Of a stretch of DNA of 64,000 nucleotides, positions 50,994 to 59,951 are shown piece by piece. Positions within the stretch are counted from its first letter, which is position 1, and every line of letters starts with the position of its first letter. The position numbers and the translations under genes are program-made. The DNA lies in the NCBI RefSeq assembly GCF_014651015.1, contig NZ_BMWB01000001.1, forward strand, positions 780,137 through 844,136, given 5' to 3'. This DNA is from Streptomyces xantholiticus. GTDB taxonomy: Bacteria > Actinomycetota > Actinomycetes > Streptomycetales > Streptomycetaceae. The notes beneath the pieces were generated by a model that did no database searches, was not told the DNA's origin, and worked only from the letters and a program-made list of their open reading frames with translations.

Positions 50994-53267
50994 ATGCCTG
51001 TCATGGGGAGAGCAGGAAGGGGCCCGCGCGGCATCGCCGCGCGGGCGGGCGGCTGGAGCGCTCAGCACCGCTGGGCCGCCGTGGGGATCTGGGTGCTGTT
51101 CGTCCTGCTCGCCATGGTGGCGGGCTCGGCTGCGGGCCGGGTCGAACTCAAGGAAAGCGAACAGCTGTCGGGCGAGACCACACAGGCCGCGCGGATCACG
51201 GAGGAGGCCGGGATCGACGAGCCGGCCGGCGAGACCGTACTCGTCCAGGCGCGCGACGCCTCCGTCACGGCGACCGACCCGGCGTTCCGCAAGGCGGTCG
51301 ACGACGTCATGCGTGCCGTCGACGGCACCCGCGAGGTCACGAACATCACCTCGCCGTACGACACCAAGAGCATCTCGCGGGACGGCCGCAGCGCACTGGT
51401 GCAGTTCGACGTCCGCGGCGACCCGGAGACCGCGAGCGAACGGATCGACCCGGTCCTCGACGCCGTGGCCGGCGTCCAGGACAAGCACAAGGAGCTGCGG
51501 ATCGAAGAACTCGGCAGCGCCAGCATGGGCAAGACCTTCGACGAGGCGTTCGGTGACGACTTCCAGCGGGCCGAGCTCTCCGCCGTCCCCGTCGCACTGG
51601 GCATCCTGCTGATCGCCTTCGGCGCACTGGTCGCCGCGCTGCTGCCGGTGCTGCTCGCCATCACCGCGATCATGGCGACGATGGGTCTGATGGGCGTCGT
51701 CAGCCATGTGATGCCGATGAGCGAGACGGCCAACTCGGTGATGCTGCTGGTCGGTCTCGCCGTCGGTGTCGACTACTGCCTGTTCTATCTGCGGCGTGAG
51801 CGCGAGGAGCGGGCTGCCGGCCGGGACGGCCGAACGGCCATCATGATCGCCGCGGCGACCAGCGGGCGCGCCGTCGTCGTCTCCGGTGTGACGGTCTGTG
51901 TCGCCATGGCGGGCATGCTCTTCACCGGCATCGGTGAGTTCGAGTCGATGGGCCTCGCCTCGCTGATCGTGGTGGCCGTGGCAATGGTCGGCTCGGTCAC
52001 CGTGCTGCCGGCGCTGCTCTCACTCCTCGGTGAGCGGGTCGACAAGGGCCGGCTACCGTTCGTCGGCCGGCGCAGGCGTGCCGCCGGCGGCCACGGCGTC
52101 GAGAGCCGGGTGTGGAGCCGGGTGCTCGGCGGCGTGCTGCGGCGGCCGCTGGTCTCCCTGGTCGTGGCGGCCGGCGCGCTGGTCGCGATCGCACTGCCCG
52201 CGTTGGGCATGAAGACCCAGAACTTCACGCTGGACCAGGAGTTCGGTGACTCGGTGCCGATCGTGGCGACCTACCAGCGGATCAACGAGGCGTTCCCCGG
52301 GGGCGTCGACCCGGCGGAGGTCGTGGTCAGGGCCGACGACATCGGCGCGGCCACCGTACGGGACGCCATTGCCGACTTCCGGGAGCAGGCGGTGACGTCC
52401 GGCGCGTCCGAGGGCCCGGTGGAGGTCGTCACCCACGCGGAGCAGAACCTCGCCTTCGTGTACGTCCCCCTGGTCGGCGGCTCGGACCAGGACCGGGCCG
52501 AGAAGAGCCTGGAAGTGCTGCGGGACGAGGTCCGGCCCGCGACCCTCGGCAAGGTCGAGGGCGTCGAGGCGCCGATCAGCGGGCAGGTCGCCGGTTCGAA
52601 GGACTTCAACGACCAGCTGACCGGGGCGGTCGCGCCCGTCTTCGCCTTCGTCGTCATCTTCGCCTTCGTGCTGATGCTGCTGTCGTTCCGTTCGCTGACG
52701 ATCGCGGTCACGTCGATCGTGCTCAATCTGCTGTCGGTCGGCGCGGCGTACGGCATCCTGACGGCCGTCTTCCAGCACGGCTGGGGCGCGTCACTGGTCG
52801 GCGCGGAGGGGGTCGGCGCGATCATCGCGTGGCTGCCGCTGTTCCTGTTCGTGATCCTCTTCGGCCTGTCGATGGACTACCACGTCTTCGTGGTGTCCCG
52901 GATCCGCGAGGCGAAGCTCCAGGGCCGCGGAACACGCGAGGCCATCACCCATGGTGTCGTGACGACGGCGGGCGTGGTGACGAGCGCGGCGGTCATCATG
53001 GTCGCGGTCTTCGCGATCTTCGGAACGCTGTCGATGCAGTCGATGAAGCAGATGGGTGTCGGGCTGGCGGCCGCGGTACTGATCGATGCGACGGTGATCC
53101 GCGGGGTGCTGTTGCCGGCGGTCATGGCGCTGCTGGGGGACCGGAACTGGTACTTCCCGAAGTGGCTGCGGTGGTTGCCGGATCTGACCCACGACGAGCC
53201 GGCCCGGCCGGTGGCCGGGCCGGTGACCGACGCGGGGGCCGCGGGGACGGAGCCGGTTCGGGTGTGA
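50994..53267 (+). CDS. MMPL-family RND exporter
   Basis: About 757 aa. ATG at 50994 follows GAGGGG closely; ATG at 51003 is the alternative. The topology is TM1, a large external loop, five TMs, then the same repeated: HRWAAVGIWVLFVLLAMVAG, then the periplasmic porter-like domain, LGILLIAFGALVAALLPVLL, VGLAVGVDYCLFYLRREREE with the family's Asp-Tyr pair, and a second half with LFVILFGLSMDYHVFVVSRI. This fits actinobacterial MMPL proteins, which export lipids or other hydrophobic molecules using the proton gradient. Substrate unknown. No lipid biosynthesis gene is adjacent. Confidence 0.9.
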   Translation: MPVMGRAGRGPRGIAARAGGWSAQHRWAAVGIWVLFVLLAMVAGSAAGRVELKESEQLSGETTQAARITEEAGIDEPAGETVLVQARDASVTATDPAFRKAVDDVMRAVDGTREVTNITSPYDTKSISRDGRSALVQFDVRGDPETASERIDPVLDAVAGVQDKHKELRIEELGSASMGKTFDEAFGDDFQRAELSAVPVALGILLIAFGALVAALLPVLLAITAIMATMGLMGVVSHVMPMSETANSVMLLVGLAVGVDYCLFYLRREREERAAGRDGRTAIMIAAATSGRAVVVSGVTVCVAMAGMLFTGIGEFESMGLASLIVVAVAMVGSVTVLPALLSLLGERVDKGRLPFVGRRRRAAGGHGVESRVWSRVLGGVLRRPLVSLVVAAGALVAIALPALGMKTQNFTLDQEFGDSVPIVATYQRINEAFPGGVDPAEVVVRADDIGAATVRDAIADFREQAVTSGASEGPVEVVTHAEQNLAFVYVPLVGGSDQDRAEKSLEVLRDEVRPATLGKVEGVEAPISGQVAGSKDFNDQLTGAVAPVFAFVVIFAFVLMLLSFRSLTIAVTSIVLNLLSVGAAYGILTAVFQHGWGASLVGAEGVGAIIAWLPLFLFVILFGLSMDYHVFVVSRIREAKLQGRGTREAITHGVVTTAGVVTSAAVIMVAVFAIFGTLSMQSMKQMGVGLAAAVLIDATVIRGVLLPAVMALLGDRNWYFPKWLRWLPDLTHDEPARPVAGPVTDAGAAGTEPVRV

Positions 53268-53405
53268 CGCGGGAGCGTCGGGCGGGGTGCGGGCGGCATC
53301 TGCAGCGGGCCTGTCACCCGCCCCGCCCCCGCCACCTGGGAGGGCCGCCTGACGGCAGCCCCGGTGAGCACCGCGCGGCGCGGCGACCTGCCGGTCGTCG
53401 CGCCG

Positions 53406-54713
53406 TCAGCGCTGGTAGCGGGCCAGCACCAGATTCCCGTCCTCCACCAGCCGTTTCCTCAGTTCGTCCTCGTCGATCGCGCCGCTGTAGTACTCCTGGT
53501 ACGCGGGGGTGGCCACCTTGTCCTTCCATTCCGGATAGCCGCGCACCGACTGTGCCGGTGCCGGGCGCAGATCTGCTGCGAGAGCGGCCCCGGTCGCCCA
53601 GCCGTCCTTCTGCGTGTGCAGCGCAGGGTCCTTCAGCGCCTGAATGCCGGTCGGCAACATCCAGTCGCCCTTCGCCAGCCGCACCATGTTCGGCGGCCGC
53701 AGCATGAAGTCGATGAACTGCACGGCCTCCTTCTTGTGCGCGCTGTCCTCGGAGACCGACAGGGTCTGCGGGCTCACGCCCTGGAGCGGCCCGCCGGCCC
53801 CGGCAGGCGCCGGCAGAACAGTCCACTCGAAGCCTTCCGGTGCCTGCTGGACTATCTGCTGCCGGTACGAGAAGCCGAGTGGCACCATCGCGTACTTGCC
53901 GCCGAAGAATCCTGGCAGCGAGTCCGAGCCGCCCATCCCCAGCGTGCTGCGCGAGGCGCTCCCGTCGACGTCGACCTGGTCGTGGATGGTGCCGGGCACC
54001 ACGGAGTCGCCTTCGGTGAAGTCGATGGTGACCTTTCCGTCGTCGCCCATATGGAACAGCCGACCACCCGCGGAGAGGCCGAGGTTGAGAGTGACGGACA
54101 CGGGCTCCTTGAGCGGCCAGGCGATGCCGTACTTCCCCTCCCCCATCCTCGCCGTCAGGTCCTTGGTGACCTGACGGAACTCCGCCCAGCTCCACGGCTT
54201 CTCCGCCGTCGGCACCCGGACCCCGGACGACTCGAGGATCTTCTTGTTAGCGATCAGTACCCGCGGCTCCTGCAGGAACGGGACGCCGTGGATGCCGTCG
54301 CCGAATGTCGTCGACTCCCAGCTCTGCTCCGGGATGTCCGATCTCAGGCGCTCGGGCAGCAGCTCGCTCAGATCCGCGAGCCGGCCGCCGTAGGCGAAGT
54401 CGGCGAGGTCGTCGGAGGCGTCATGGATGATGTCGGGTGCCTCGCCGCCCTCGAACGAGGTCAGCAACTGGTCGTGAACACTGTCCCAACTGCCCTGGAC
54501 GTACTCGACCTGGATGTCCGGGTGGGCGGCGTTCCACTCCTCGACCAGTTCCTTGTTGGCGTCGACGGACTCCTTCTGCCATGCCAGCGACTGGAAGCGG
54601 AGCCGGATCGTGCCGTCGTCGCGCGCCTGGCCGCCCGAACAGCCGGTCACCAGCAGGACGAGTGCGGCGACGGCTGCCGTGAGCGCTCGGCTTCGTGGTT
54701 TCCGTACGCCCAT
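53406..54713 (-). CDS. Sugar-type ABC transporter substrate-binding lipoprotein
   Basis: 435 aa from ATG at 54713, sharing bases with the permease stop (TGATG). Lipobox LVTGC (Cys25). The mature part is a family 1 extracellular binding protein: IRLRFQSLAWQKESVDANKE, WNAAHPDIQVEYVQGSWDSV, GEAPDIIHDASDDLADFA and YGIAWPLKEPVSVTLNLG, and a late MLPTGIQAL segment. It probably binds an oligosaccharide. It is the third and last gene of a permease-permease-binding protein operon, an order less common than binding protein first; no ATPase is present, so a shared MsiK-type ATPase elsewhere is likely, as is usual in Streptomyces. Confidence 0.9.
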   Translation of the reverse strand: MGVRKPRSRALTAAVAALVLLVTGCSGGQARDDGTIRLRFQSLAWQKESVDANKELVEEWNAAHPDIQVEYVQGSWDSVHDQLLTSFEGGEAPDIIHDASDDLADFAYGGRLADLSELLPERLRSDIPEQSWESTTFGDGIHGVPFLQEPRVLIANKKILESSGVRVPTAEKPWSWAEFRQVTKDLTARMGEGKYGIAWPLKEPVSVTLNLGLSAGGRLFHMGDDGKVTIDFTEGDSVVPGTIHDQVDVDGSASRSTLGMGGSDSLPGFFGGKYAMVPLGFSYRQQIVQQAPEGFEWTVLPAPAGAGGPLQGVSPQTLSVSEDSAHKKEAVQFIDFMLRPPNMVRLAKGDWMLPTGIQALKDPALHTQKDGWATGAALAADLRPAPAQSVRGYPEWKDKVATPAYQEYYSGAIDEDELRKRLVEDGNLVLARYQR

Positions 54714-55555
54714 CAGCTCTTCACCGCCCCGGCGAGCATGCCGCCCGTGATCCGCTTCTGGATGATCGCGAAGATGACGAGCGAGGGGATCGTCGCGAGG
54801 AACGCGGCCGCGGCGAGCGGCCCGAGGTCGGCGACGCCCTCCGCGCCCAGGAAGTGGGTGAGGACGACCGGCAACGTCTGCTTCTCCGGGGTCTTGAGCA
54901 GGACGAGCGCGAAGAAGAACTCGTTCCACGCGGTGATGAACGCGAACAGCGCGGTGGCAACGATGCCCGGCGCGAGCAGCGGCGCGGTGACGGACACGAG
55001 GGTACGCAGCCGTCCTGCCCCGTCGACCGCCGCGGCCTCCTCCAACTCCCGTGGCACTGCTCGCACATAGCCGACCAGCATCCACAGCGCGAACGGCAGC
55101 GACCACACGACGTACACCATGATCAGGCCGGACAGGGTGTTGATCAGATGGAAGTTCTTCAGGATCAGGAAGAGCGGAATGATCACCAGGACGAAGGGGA
55201 ACGCCTGGCTCACGACCACCCAGCCGGTCGCGGCCGTCGTGAGCCTGCCGCGGTTGCGGGCCATGACGTATGCCATGGGGGTCGCGATCACCACGGCGAC
55301 CAGCGCCGCCGCAAGGGCCGCGACCAGACTGTTGCCGGCGGCCCGGAGCAGCGGCTGCTCGTCGAAGGCCTGCCGGAAGTTCGCCAGGGTCGGATCCTCG
55401 GGGATCCAGGTCGGATGCAGCGACCCCAGTTCGCGCGGCGGCTTGAACGCGGTCGAGATCAGCCAGAGGAACGGGAAGGCGAGGAAGACCAGATATGCCA
55501 GCAGTGCGGCGTACTGCCCGGCGCGCCCTGCTCTGCCGATGCGTTGGGCCGTCAT
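54713..55555 (-). CDS. Sugar-type ABC transporter permease (MalG-like)
   Basis: 280 aa from ATG at 55555, overlapping the upstream permease stop (ATGA). Six membrane segments with the MalG/CUT1 coupling motif RELEEAAAVDGAGRLRTLVS, then VTAPLLAPGIVATALFAFIT and AWNEFFFALVLL. The start region includes PFLWLISTAFKPPRELGSLH. It pairs with the MalF-like subunit encoded before it. Confidence 0.93.
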   Translation of the reverse strand: MTAQRIGRAGRAGQYAALLAYLVFLAFPFLWLISTAFKPPRELGSLHPTWIPEDPTLANFRQAFDEQPLLRAAGNSLVAALAAALVAVVIATPMAYVMARNRGRLTTAATGWVVVSQAFPFVLVIIPLFLILKNFHLINTLSGLIMVYVVWSLPFALWMLVGYVRAVPRELEEAAAVDGAGRLRTLVSVTAPLLAPGIVATALFAFITAWNEFFFALVLLKTPEKQTLPVVLTHFLGAEGVADLGPLAAAAFLATIPSLVIFAIIQKRITGGMLAGAVKS

Positions 55556-56496
55556 GCGTCCTCGCTTCCCTTGAGCCGTCCCACGAGGTAGAAGGCGAGC
55601 ATCACCGAGATGACGGCGACCATGACGCAGCCCATCGCCGCCGCGTACCCGAACTGGCCGTAGCGGAAGGCCTCCTCGTAGGCGAACAGCATGGGCAGCC
55701 GGGTCCGGCCGCCCGGCCCGCCGCCCGTGAGCACGTACACCAGGGCGAAGGAGTTGAAGTTCCAGATGAAGTTGAGGGCGGTGATGGCGAGCGCGACGGG
55801 CCTGAGCGCCGGCCAGGTGACGGTACAAAACCGGCGCCAGGCGCCGGCGCCGTCGAGTGCGGCCGCCTCGTGCAGTTCGTGAGGGGTGTTCTGCAGTCCG
55901 GCGAGCAGGGCGACCGTGGTCTGCGGCATGCCGGCCCAGATCCCGACGATGATCACCGCCGGCAGCGCGGTGGCGAGTCCGGTGAGCCAGTCCCGGCCCA
56001 CGCCGAGGCCCAGATCACGGATCGTCTCGTTGAGGATGCCGGCGTCCGGGTTGTAGACGAGCCGCCACATGATGCCGACGACGACCTCCGGCATCGCCCA
56101 GGGGACGATGGCCAGCGCCCGGGCGAGCCAGCGCAGCCGCAGCCGCTGATCGAGCAGCAGTGCGAGGCCGAGTGCGAGCAGGAACTGCGGGACGGTCACG
56201 CCGACCGCCCACAGCAGGCCGATCCGGAACGAGTCCCAGAACAGGGTGTCGTGAAGGAGGTCCTGGAAGTTGAGCGTGCCGATCCACTGGGTGGGCTCGG
56301 TGCGCCCGGCCTGTGAGTCCGTGAAGGCGAGTGCGATGCCGTAGAGCAGCGGTCCCACGCTCAGTAACAGAATGGGGATCAGCGCCGGCAGGACGAGGAA
56401 CCAGGCCCCATGGTCCGCCGCGAGTCCGCCTTTTGTGTTCCGTGTGTTCCGGGAGGTGCTCTTCTCAGGCTGCGCCGTCGTGGTCGCCGATATCAC
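55552..56496 (-). CDS. Sugar-type ABC transporter permease (MalF-like)
   Basis: 314 aa from GTG at 56496 with GAAGGAG 8 bp upstream. Six membrane segments after a 30-residue soluble start. The coupling loop is HELHEAAALDGAGAWRRFCT, then VTWPALRPVALAITALNFIW, with NSFALVYVLTGGGPGGRT, characteristic of CUT1 sugar permeases. First gene of the importer operon; the 146-bp gap to the divergent APH-like gene holds its promoter. No LacI-type regulator gene is adjacent. Confidence 0.93.
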   Translation of the reverse strand: MISATTTAQPEKSTSRNTRNTKGGLAADHGAWFLVLPALIPILLLSVGPLLYGIALAFTDSQAGRTEPTQWIGTLNFQDLLHDTLFWDSFRIGLLWAVGVTVPQFLLALGLALLLDQRLRLRWLARALAIVPWAMPEVVVGIMWRLVYNPDAGILNETIRDLGLGVGRDWLTGLATALPAVIIVGIWAGMPQTTVALLAGLQNTPHELHEAAALDGAGAWRRFCTVTWPALRPVALAITALNFIWNFNSFALVYVLTGGGPGGRTRLPMLFAYEEAFRYGQFGYAAAMGCVMVAVISVMLAFYLVGRLKGSEDA

Positions 56497-56642
56497 GTAT
56501 TCGACTCCTTCGGGCGGCTCGTAGCGGTATGCCCGGCCGCCCCGGCGGCCTGTGTCATCGTGCTGACGGGCCGTCGCCTCGTCAAGGCGACCTGCGTGGA
56601 TGCGAGACTTTGTCGGATTCACGACGGTGCCGGGAGAAGGCC

Positions 56643-57494
56643 ATGGACGAGACACGGGCACGCGAGGTACTGGCGGCGGCCGGCTTCCCGGCGGGGGCGG
56701 CGTTGCTGGCGCTCGGGGAGAATGCCGTGTTCGCGACGGCCCAGGTGGTGGTGAAGGTCGGCAGGGACGCCGGTCTGCTGGGACGTGCGGAGCGGGAAGT
56801 GGCGGTAGCCGGCTGGCTGGAGGCGGCCGGTGTGCCGGCGGTACGGGCGGCCGAGCCCGGCTCGCGGCTGGTCGAAGGCCATCCGGTGACGGTGTGGCAC
56901 CGACTGCCCGATGCGGTGCGCCCCGCGCAGCCCGCCGACCTCGCGCATCTGCTGCGCCGGGTCCACGCACTGGCTCCCCCTTCCTTCGAACTGCCCCGCC
57001 GTGAGCTGCTCGGCGGTGTCGAACGCTGGCTGCGGCTGGCCGGCGAGTCGATCGACCCGGCCGACGCCGACTATCTGCGGGCACGCCGCGACGGTTTCGC
57101 GGCTGCCGCCGCCGGACTGTCCCCGCACCTCGCGCCGGGCCCGATCCACGGCGACGCACTCCCGCGCAACGTCCATGTGGGTCCAAACGGCCCGGTCCTG
57201 GTGGACCTGGAGACCGTCTCGTCGGATCTGCGGGAGCACGATCTGGTGGTCATGGCCCTGTCCCGCGACCGCTACGGCCTCGCCCCTCAGGCGTACGCCA
57301 CGTTCACAGGCGCCTACGGCTGGGACGTGCGCGAGTGGGACGGCTGCGCCGTCCTGCGCGGTGCCCGTGAAACGGCCAGCTGCGCATGGGTCGCCCAGCA
57401 CGCCCCGTCGAATCCCCAGGCACTGGCCGAGTTCCGCCGCAGGGTGGCCTCCTTGCGCGACGGGGACCCCGAGGTGCGGTGGTACCCCTTCTGA
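56643..57494 (+). CDS. APH-family (aminoglycoside phosphotransferase-like) kinase
   Basis: 283 aa from ATG at 56643 with GGGAGAAGG upstream. Eukaryotic-kinase-like fold: the ATP-binding lobe has AVFATAQVVVKVGRD with the catalytic Lys; the C-terminal lobe has the Brenner motif GPIHGDALPRNVHVGPNGPV with catalytic Asp and Asn, and VLVDLETVSSDLREHDLVVM with the metal-binding Asp. The family phosphorylates small molecules such as choline, homoserine, sugars or aminoglycosides. Nothing nearby indicates antibiotic resistance, so a metabolic kinase is as likely. Confidence 0.88.
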   Translation: MDETRAREVLAAAGFPAGAALLALGENAVFATAQVVVKVGRDAGLLGRAEREVAVAGWLEAAGVPAVRAAEPGSRLVEGHPVTVWHRLPDAVRPAQPADLAHLLRRVHALAPPSFELPRRELLGGVERWLRLAGESIDPADADYLRARRDGFAAAAAGLSPHLAPGPIHGDALPRNVHVGPNGPVLVDLETVSSDLREHDLVVMALSRDRYGLAPQAYATFTGAYGWDVREWDGCAVLRGARETASCAWVAQHAPSNPQALAEFRRRVASLRDGDPEVRWYPF

Positions 57495-57525
57495 GGCCGG
57501 TCCTCCTTCTCCCTGCGCGTGCGCC

Positions 57526-58248
57526 TCAGCCGGCGACGGGCGCCAGTTCGCGCATCGGCCACGATGCGTCGACCACCGCGTCCGCGGTGCCCTTGCGGCG
57601 CAGGAAGCTCTGGAAGTCCGCCGCCCACGTGGCGTACCAGTCCACCTGCCGGTCGTGCAGCTCCGCCACGGCGAGCGAGGCCACCATGGCGTGTCGCTCG
57701 GCTATCGCGCAGGCCACCAGGACCGCGGCCCGGGCGTCCGCGTCGGCGTGGTGGGCGCTGGCGAGCACCACCCCGTACTCGGCGCAGACCGCCTCGAGGG
57801 TGCGCTTGCCCTTGCGGTAGCGGTCGACGGCCCGGTCGATCGTGTACGGGTCGATCACGGGGCCGATCGGCCGGCCGTCCAGCCGCTCGGCGAGCGAGGG
57901 CAGACCGTGCCGCTGCAACTCGGCCGCCAGCAGCGTCAGGTCGAAGGCGGCGTTGTACGCGACGACCGGGACACCCCGCAGCCAGTGACCGCACAGCGCG
58001 GCGGCGATCTCGTCGGCCACCTCGCTCGGGGGCCGGCCTTCCGCCGAAGCCCGCTCGTTGCTGATGCCGTGGATGGCGGAGGCCTGCGCAGGGATGCTTA
58101 TCCCCGGGTCCGCCATCCACCCGAGGCTCCGCACCGGCTCACCCGCGTGCAGCTCGACGACCGCGGCCGTCACGATACGTGCCTCGAGCGGGTCGGTCCC
58201 CGTCGTCTCCAGATCGAAGCCGGCCAGCAGCTCGCGGTGCCAGGACAT
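57526..58248 (-). CDS. DnaQ-type 3'-5' exonuclease (DEDDh)
   Basis: 240 aa from ATG at 58248. Exo I LLAGFDLETTGTDPLEARIV (Asp and Glu), Exo II VVAYNAAFDLTLLAAEL (Asp), and Exo III-epsilon HHADADARAAVLVACAI with the DEDDh His and Asp. A stand-alone proofreading-like exonuclease; family members in Streptomyces act in DNA repair or RNA turnover. The C-terminal 60 residues (LHDRQVDWYATWAADFQSFL, RRKGTADAVVD) form an extra helical region common to actinobacterial homologues. Confidence 0.92.
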   Translation of the reverse strand: MSWHRELLAGFDLETTGTDPLEARIVTAAVVELHAGEPVRSLGWMADPGISIPAQASAIHGISNERASAEGRPPSEVADEIAAALCGHWLRGVPVVAYNAAFDLTLLAAELQRHGLPSLAERLDGRPIGPVIDPYTIDRAVDRYRKGKRTLEAVCAEYGVVLASAHHADADARAAVLVACAIAERHAMVASLAVAELHDRQVDWYATWAADFQSFLRRKGTADAVVDASWPMRELAPVAG

Positions 58249-58337
58249 GATGCCCCCTTCTCGGTGGTGCGGTGGTGCTTCCCCCAGTTGACGACCACTC
58301 TCGCACGCACCACTGACAGCCGGTTCGAGGTGGACAC

Positions 58338-59573
58338 TCAGGACACCGGGCGTGAATCGGTCCAGACCGACTCGAACTCCTCGCGATATGTCTGGAACAG
58401 CCCTGCCTCGGTGTCCTGCCCGGCCCGCACCACGGAGCGCCCGCCGCCCCGCAGCACCAGCACCGGCGCCTCCATGCCGCGGGCCCGGCGGAGATAGGAC
58501 TGGACGACGGCCAGACCGTCGGGGCCGTCGCCGTCCACGAGATAGGCGGTGAAACGGGGGGTCTCGTCGAAGACCTGGATCTCGAAGGCCCCCGGGTCCC
58601 GCAGCCGGGAGCGGACGCGACGCATATGGAGGATGTTCATCTCCACTGTGCGGCTCAACTCGCCCTTTTTGATGCCCAGTTCGCGCTCACGGCGCTTGAC
58701 GGCGCTGCTCGCCGGGTTCAGGAAGACCAGCCGGACCCGGCATCCGGACTCGGCGAGGCGGACGAGCCTGCGGCCGGAGAAGTTCTGGACCAGAAGGTTC
58801 AGCCCTATGCCGATCGCGTCGAGGCGGCGTGCGCCGCCGAAGAGGTCCTCGGCGGGCAGCTGGCGCTGGAGCCTCACGCGGTCGGGGTGGACGGACACGA
58901 CGTCCGCGTACCGGTCGCCGACGAGGTCCTCCACCGCGTCGACGCGGAGCCGGTCGGCCGAGGGGACGCCGGCGCCGTTGCCGAGTATCTCCAGCAGCCG
59001 GGACGAGGCCCGCTCGGCCTGGGCGAGCACCGCCTCGTTGAGCGCGCGGTTGCGCGAGACCACGTTCCGGGCCACCTCGAGTTCGTCGAGCGCCAGCTCC
59101 ACGTCGCGCCGGTCGTCGAAGTACGGCTCGAAGCACGGCCAGTGCTGGATCATCAGCTCACGCAGCTGCGGCAGCGTGAGGAAGCACAGGACGTTGTCGT
59201 CCGCCGGGTCCAGCAGATACCCCTTGCGGCGGGAGACCTCCCGTACCGCCACGGCCCGCTGTACCCACTCCTGGCCGGCCGGACCGGCCGCGGCGACCAC
59301 CCAGTCGTCGCCGTGCACCGGCTCGTAGACCGGGCGCAGCACGGCGGCCACGACCGCCCGCAGCCGCTGTTCGACCAGATTCAGCCAGATGTAGGCGCGT
59401 CCAGCGCGCTGGGCGCGCGTACGCACCTCGCTCCAGGCGTCCGCACCCCAGTCCAGCTCCGCCCCTATCTCCATCGGCCGCGCGAGCGAGACCGCTCCTG
59501 GCGGGACCTCGGCGGAGTCTCCCCCCTCGTGACCCGTGTCACCGGGGGGTAGCTCCAGCCCTCCCGAGCTCAC
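58338..59573 (-). CDS. SAV2148-family HEPN-domain protein
   Basis: 411 aa. GTG at 59573 with AAGGCGG upstream gives VSSGGLELPPGD, the conserved start of this Streptomyces family. A disordered 45-residue N-terminus precedes a long helical HEPN domain (VEQRLRAVVAAVLRPVYEPV, GQEWVQRAVAVREVSRRKGY, ELALDELEVARNVVSRNRAL). A candidate HEPN RNase motif R138-ELMIQ-H144 (RX5H) is visible. Residues 230-390 form a second, alpha/beta domain (GIGLNLLVQNFSGRRLVRLA, VRLVFLNPASSAVKRRERE, FDETPRFTAYLVDGDGPDG). Many HEPN proteins are RNases or toxins; for this family the function is not established. It is divergent from glgX. Confidence 0.88.
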   Translation of the reverse strand: MSSGGLELPPGDTGHEGGDSAEVPPGAVSLARPMEIGAELDWGADAWSEVRTRAQRAGRAYIWLNLVEQRLRAVVAAVLRPVYEPVHGDDWVVAAAGPAGQEWVQRAVAVREVSRRKGYLLDPADDNVLCFLTLPQLRELMIQHWPCFEPYFDDRRDVELALDELEVARNVVSRNRALNEAVLAQAERASSRLLEILGNGAGVPSADRLRVDAVEDLVGDRYADVVSVHPDRVRLQRQLPAEDLFGGARRLDAIGIGLNLLVQNFSGRRLVRLAESGCRVRLVFLNPASSAVKRRERELGIKKGELSRTVEMNILHMRRVRSRLRDPGAFEIQVFDETPRFTAYLVDGDGPDGLAVVQSYLRRARGMEAPVLVLRGGGRSVVRAGQDTEAGLFQTYREEFESVWTDSRPVS

Positions 59574-59951
59574 CCGCGCACCGCCTTCTGCGTATCCGAC
59601 GCCCGTCTCCAACGATCAAGGAAGCCTACTCCCGCAGCGGGAGGCGGTGCACCAGGATCGGTCGGGGAATTTACCCAACTCAGCTGATCATGCGCCCTGT
59701 TCCGATCAGGCCGGGCTTTGTGGAGTGAGGGGATTCATAGCATTGACGACGCCGCGGGACCCTTCGGACGCCGGACACGGCACCAACCGGCGCCCGTCGG
59801 GCACCGCACACCGATGCGTACACCCGCCCGGTCGACACCGGCGCAGTCACCCGGTAGGACGGCCCGAAGTGCTAGGAGGTCGCACCACTTTGGGGGAGGA
59901 TCTTGTCCGAGTAGCTCCCATTACCCGGATCAGAATGGAAGAGTCGAATCT
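59574..59951. other. 378-bp divergent promoter region between HEPN gene and glgX
   Basis: It includes a moderately AT-rich stretch (59660-59760) where both promoters should lie. The frame of glgX stays open upstream, but its product is low-complexity Arg/Pro/Ser sequence and is rejected. Two purine-rich sites (GGAGG at 59875 and GGGGGAGG at 59891) precede no good frame. I see no other gene or RNA. Confidence 0.45.

Noticed and set aside
53268..53405. GC-rich repeats after the MMPL gene as a terminator
   Set aside because: The arms (GGCGGGGTG and CACCCGCCCC) do not pair cleanly.
56643..57494. Calling the APH-family gene an antibiotic-resistance gene
   Set aside because: The fold is shared by many metabolic kinases, and no resistance-specific residues or context can be shown.
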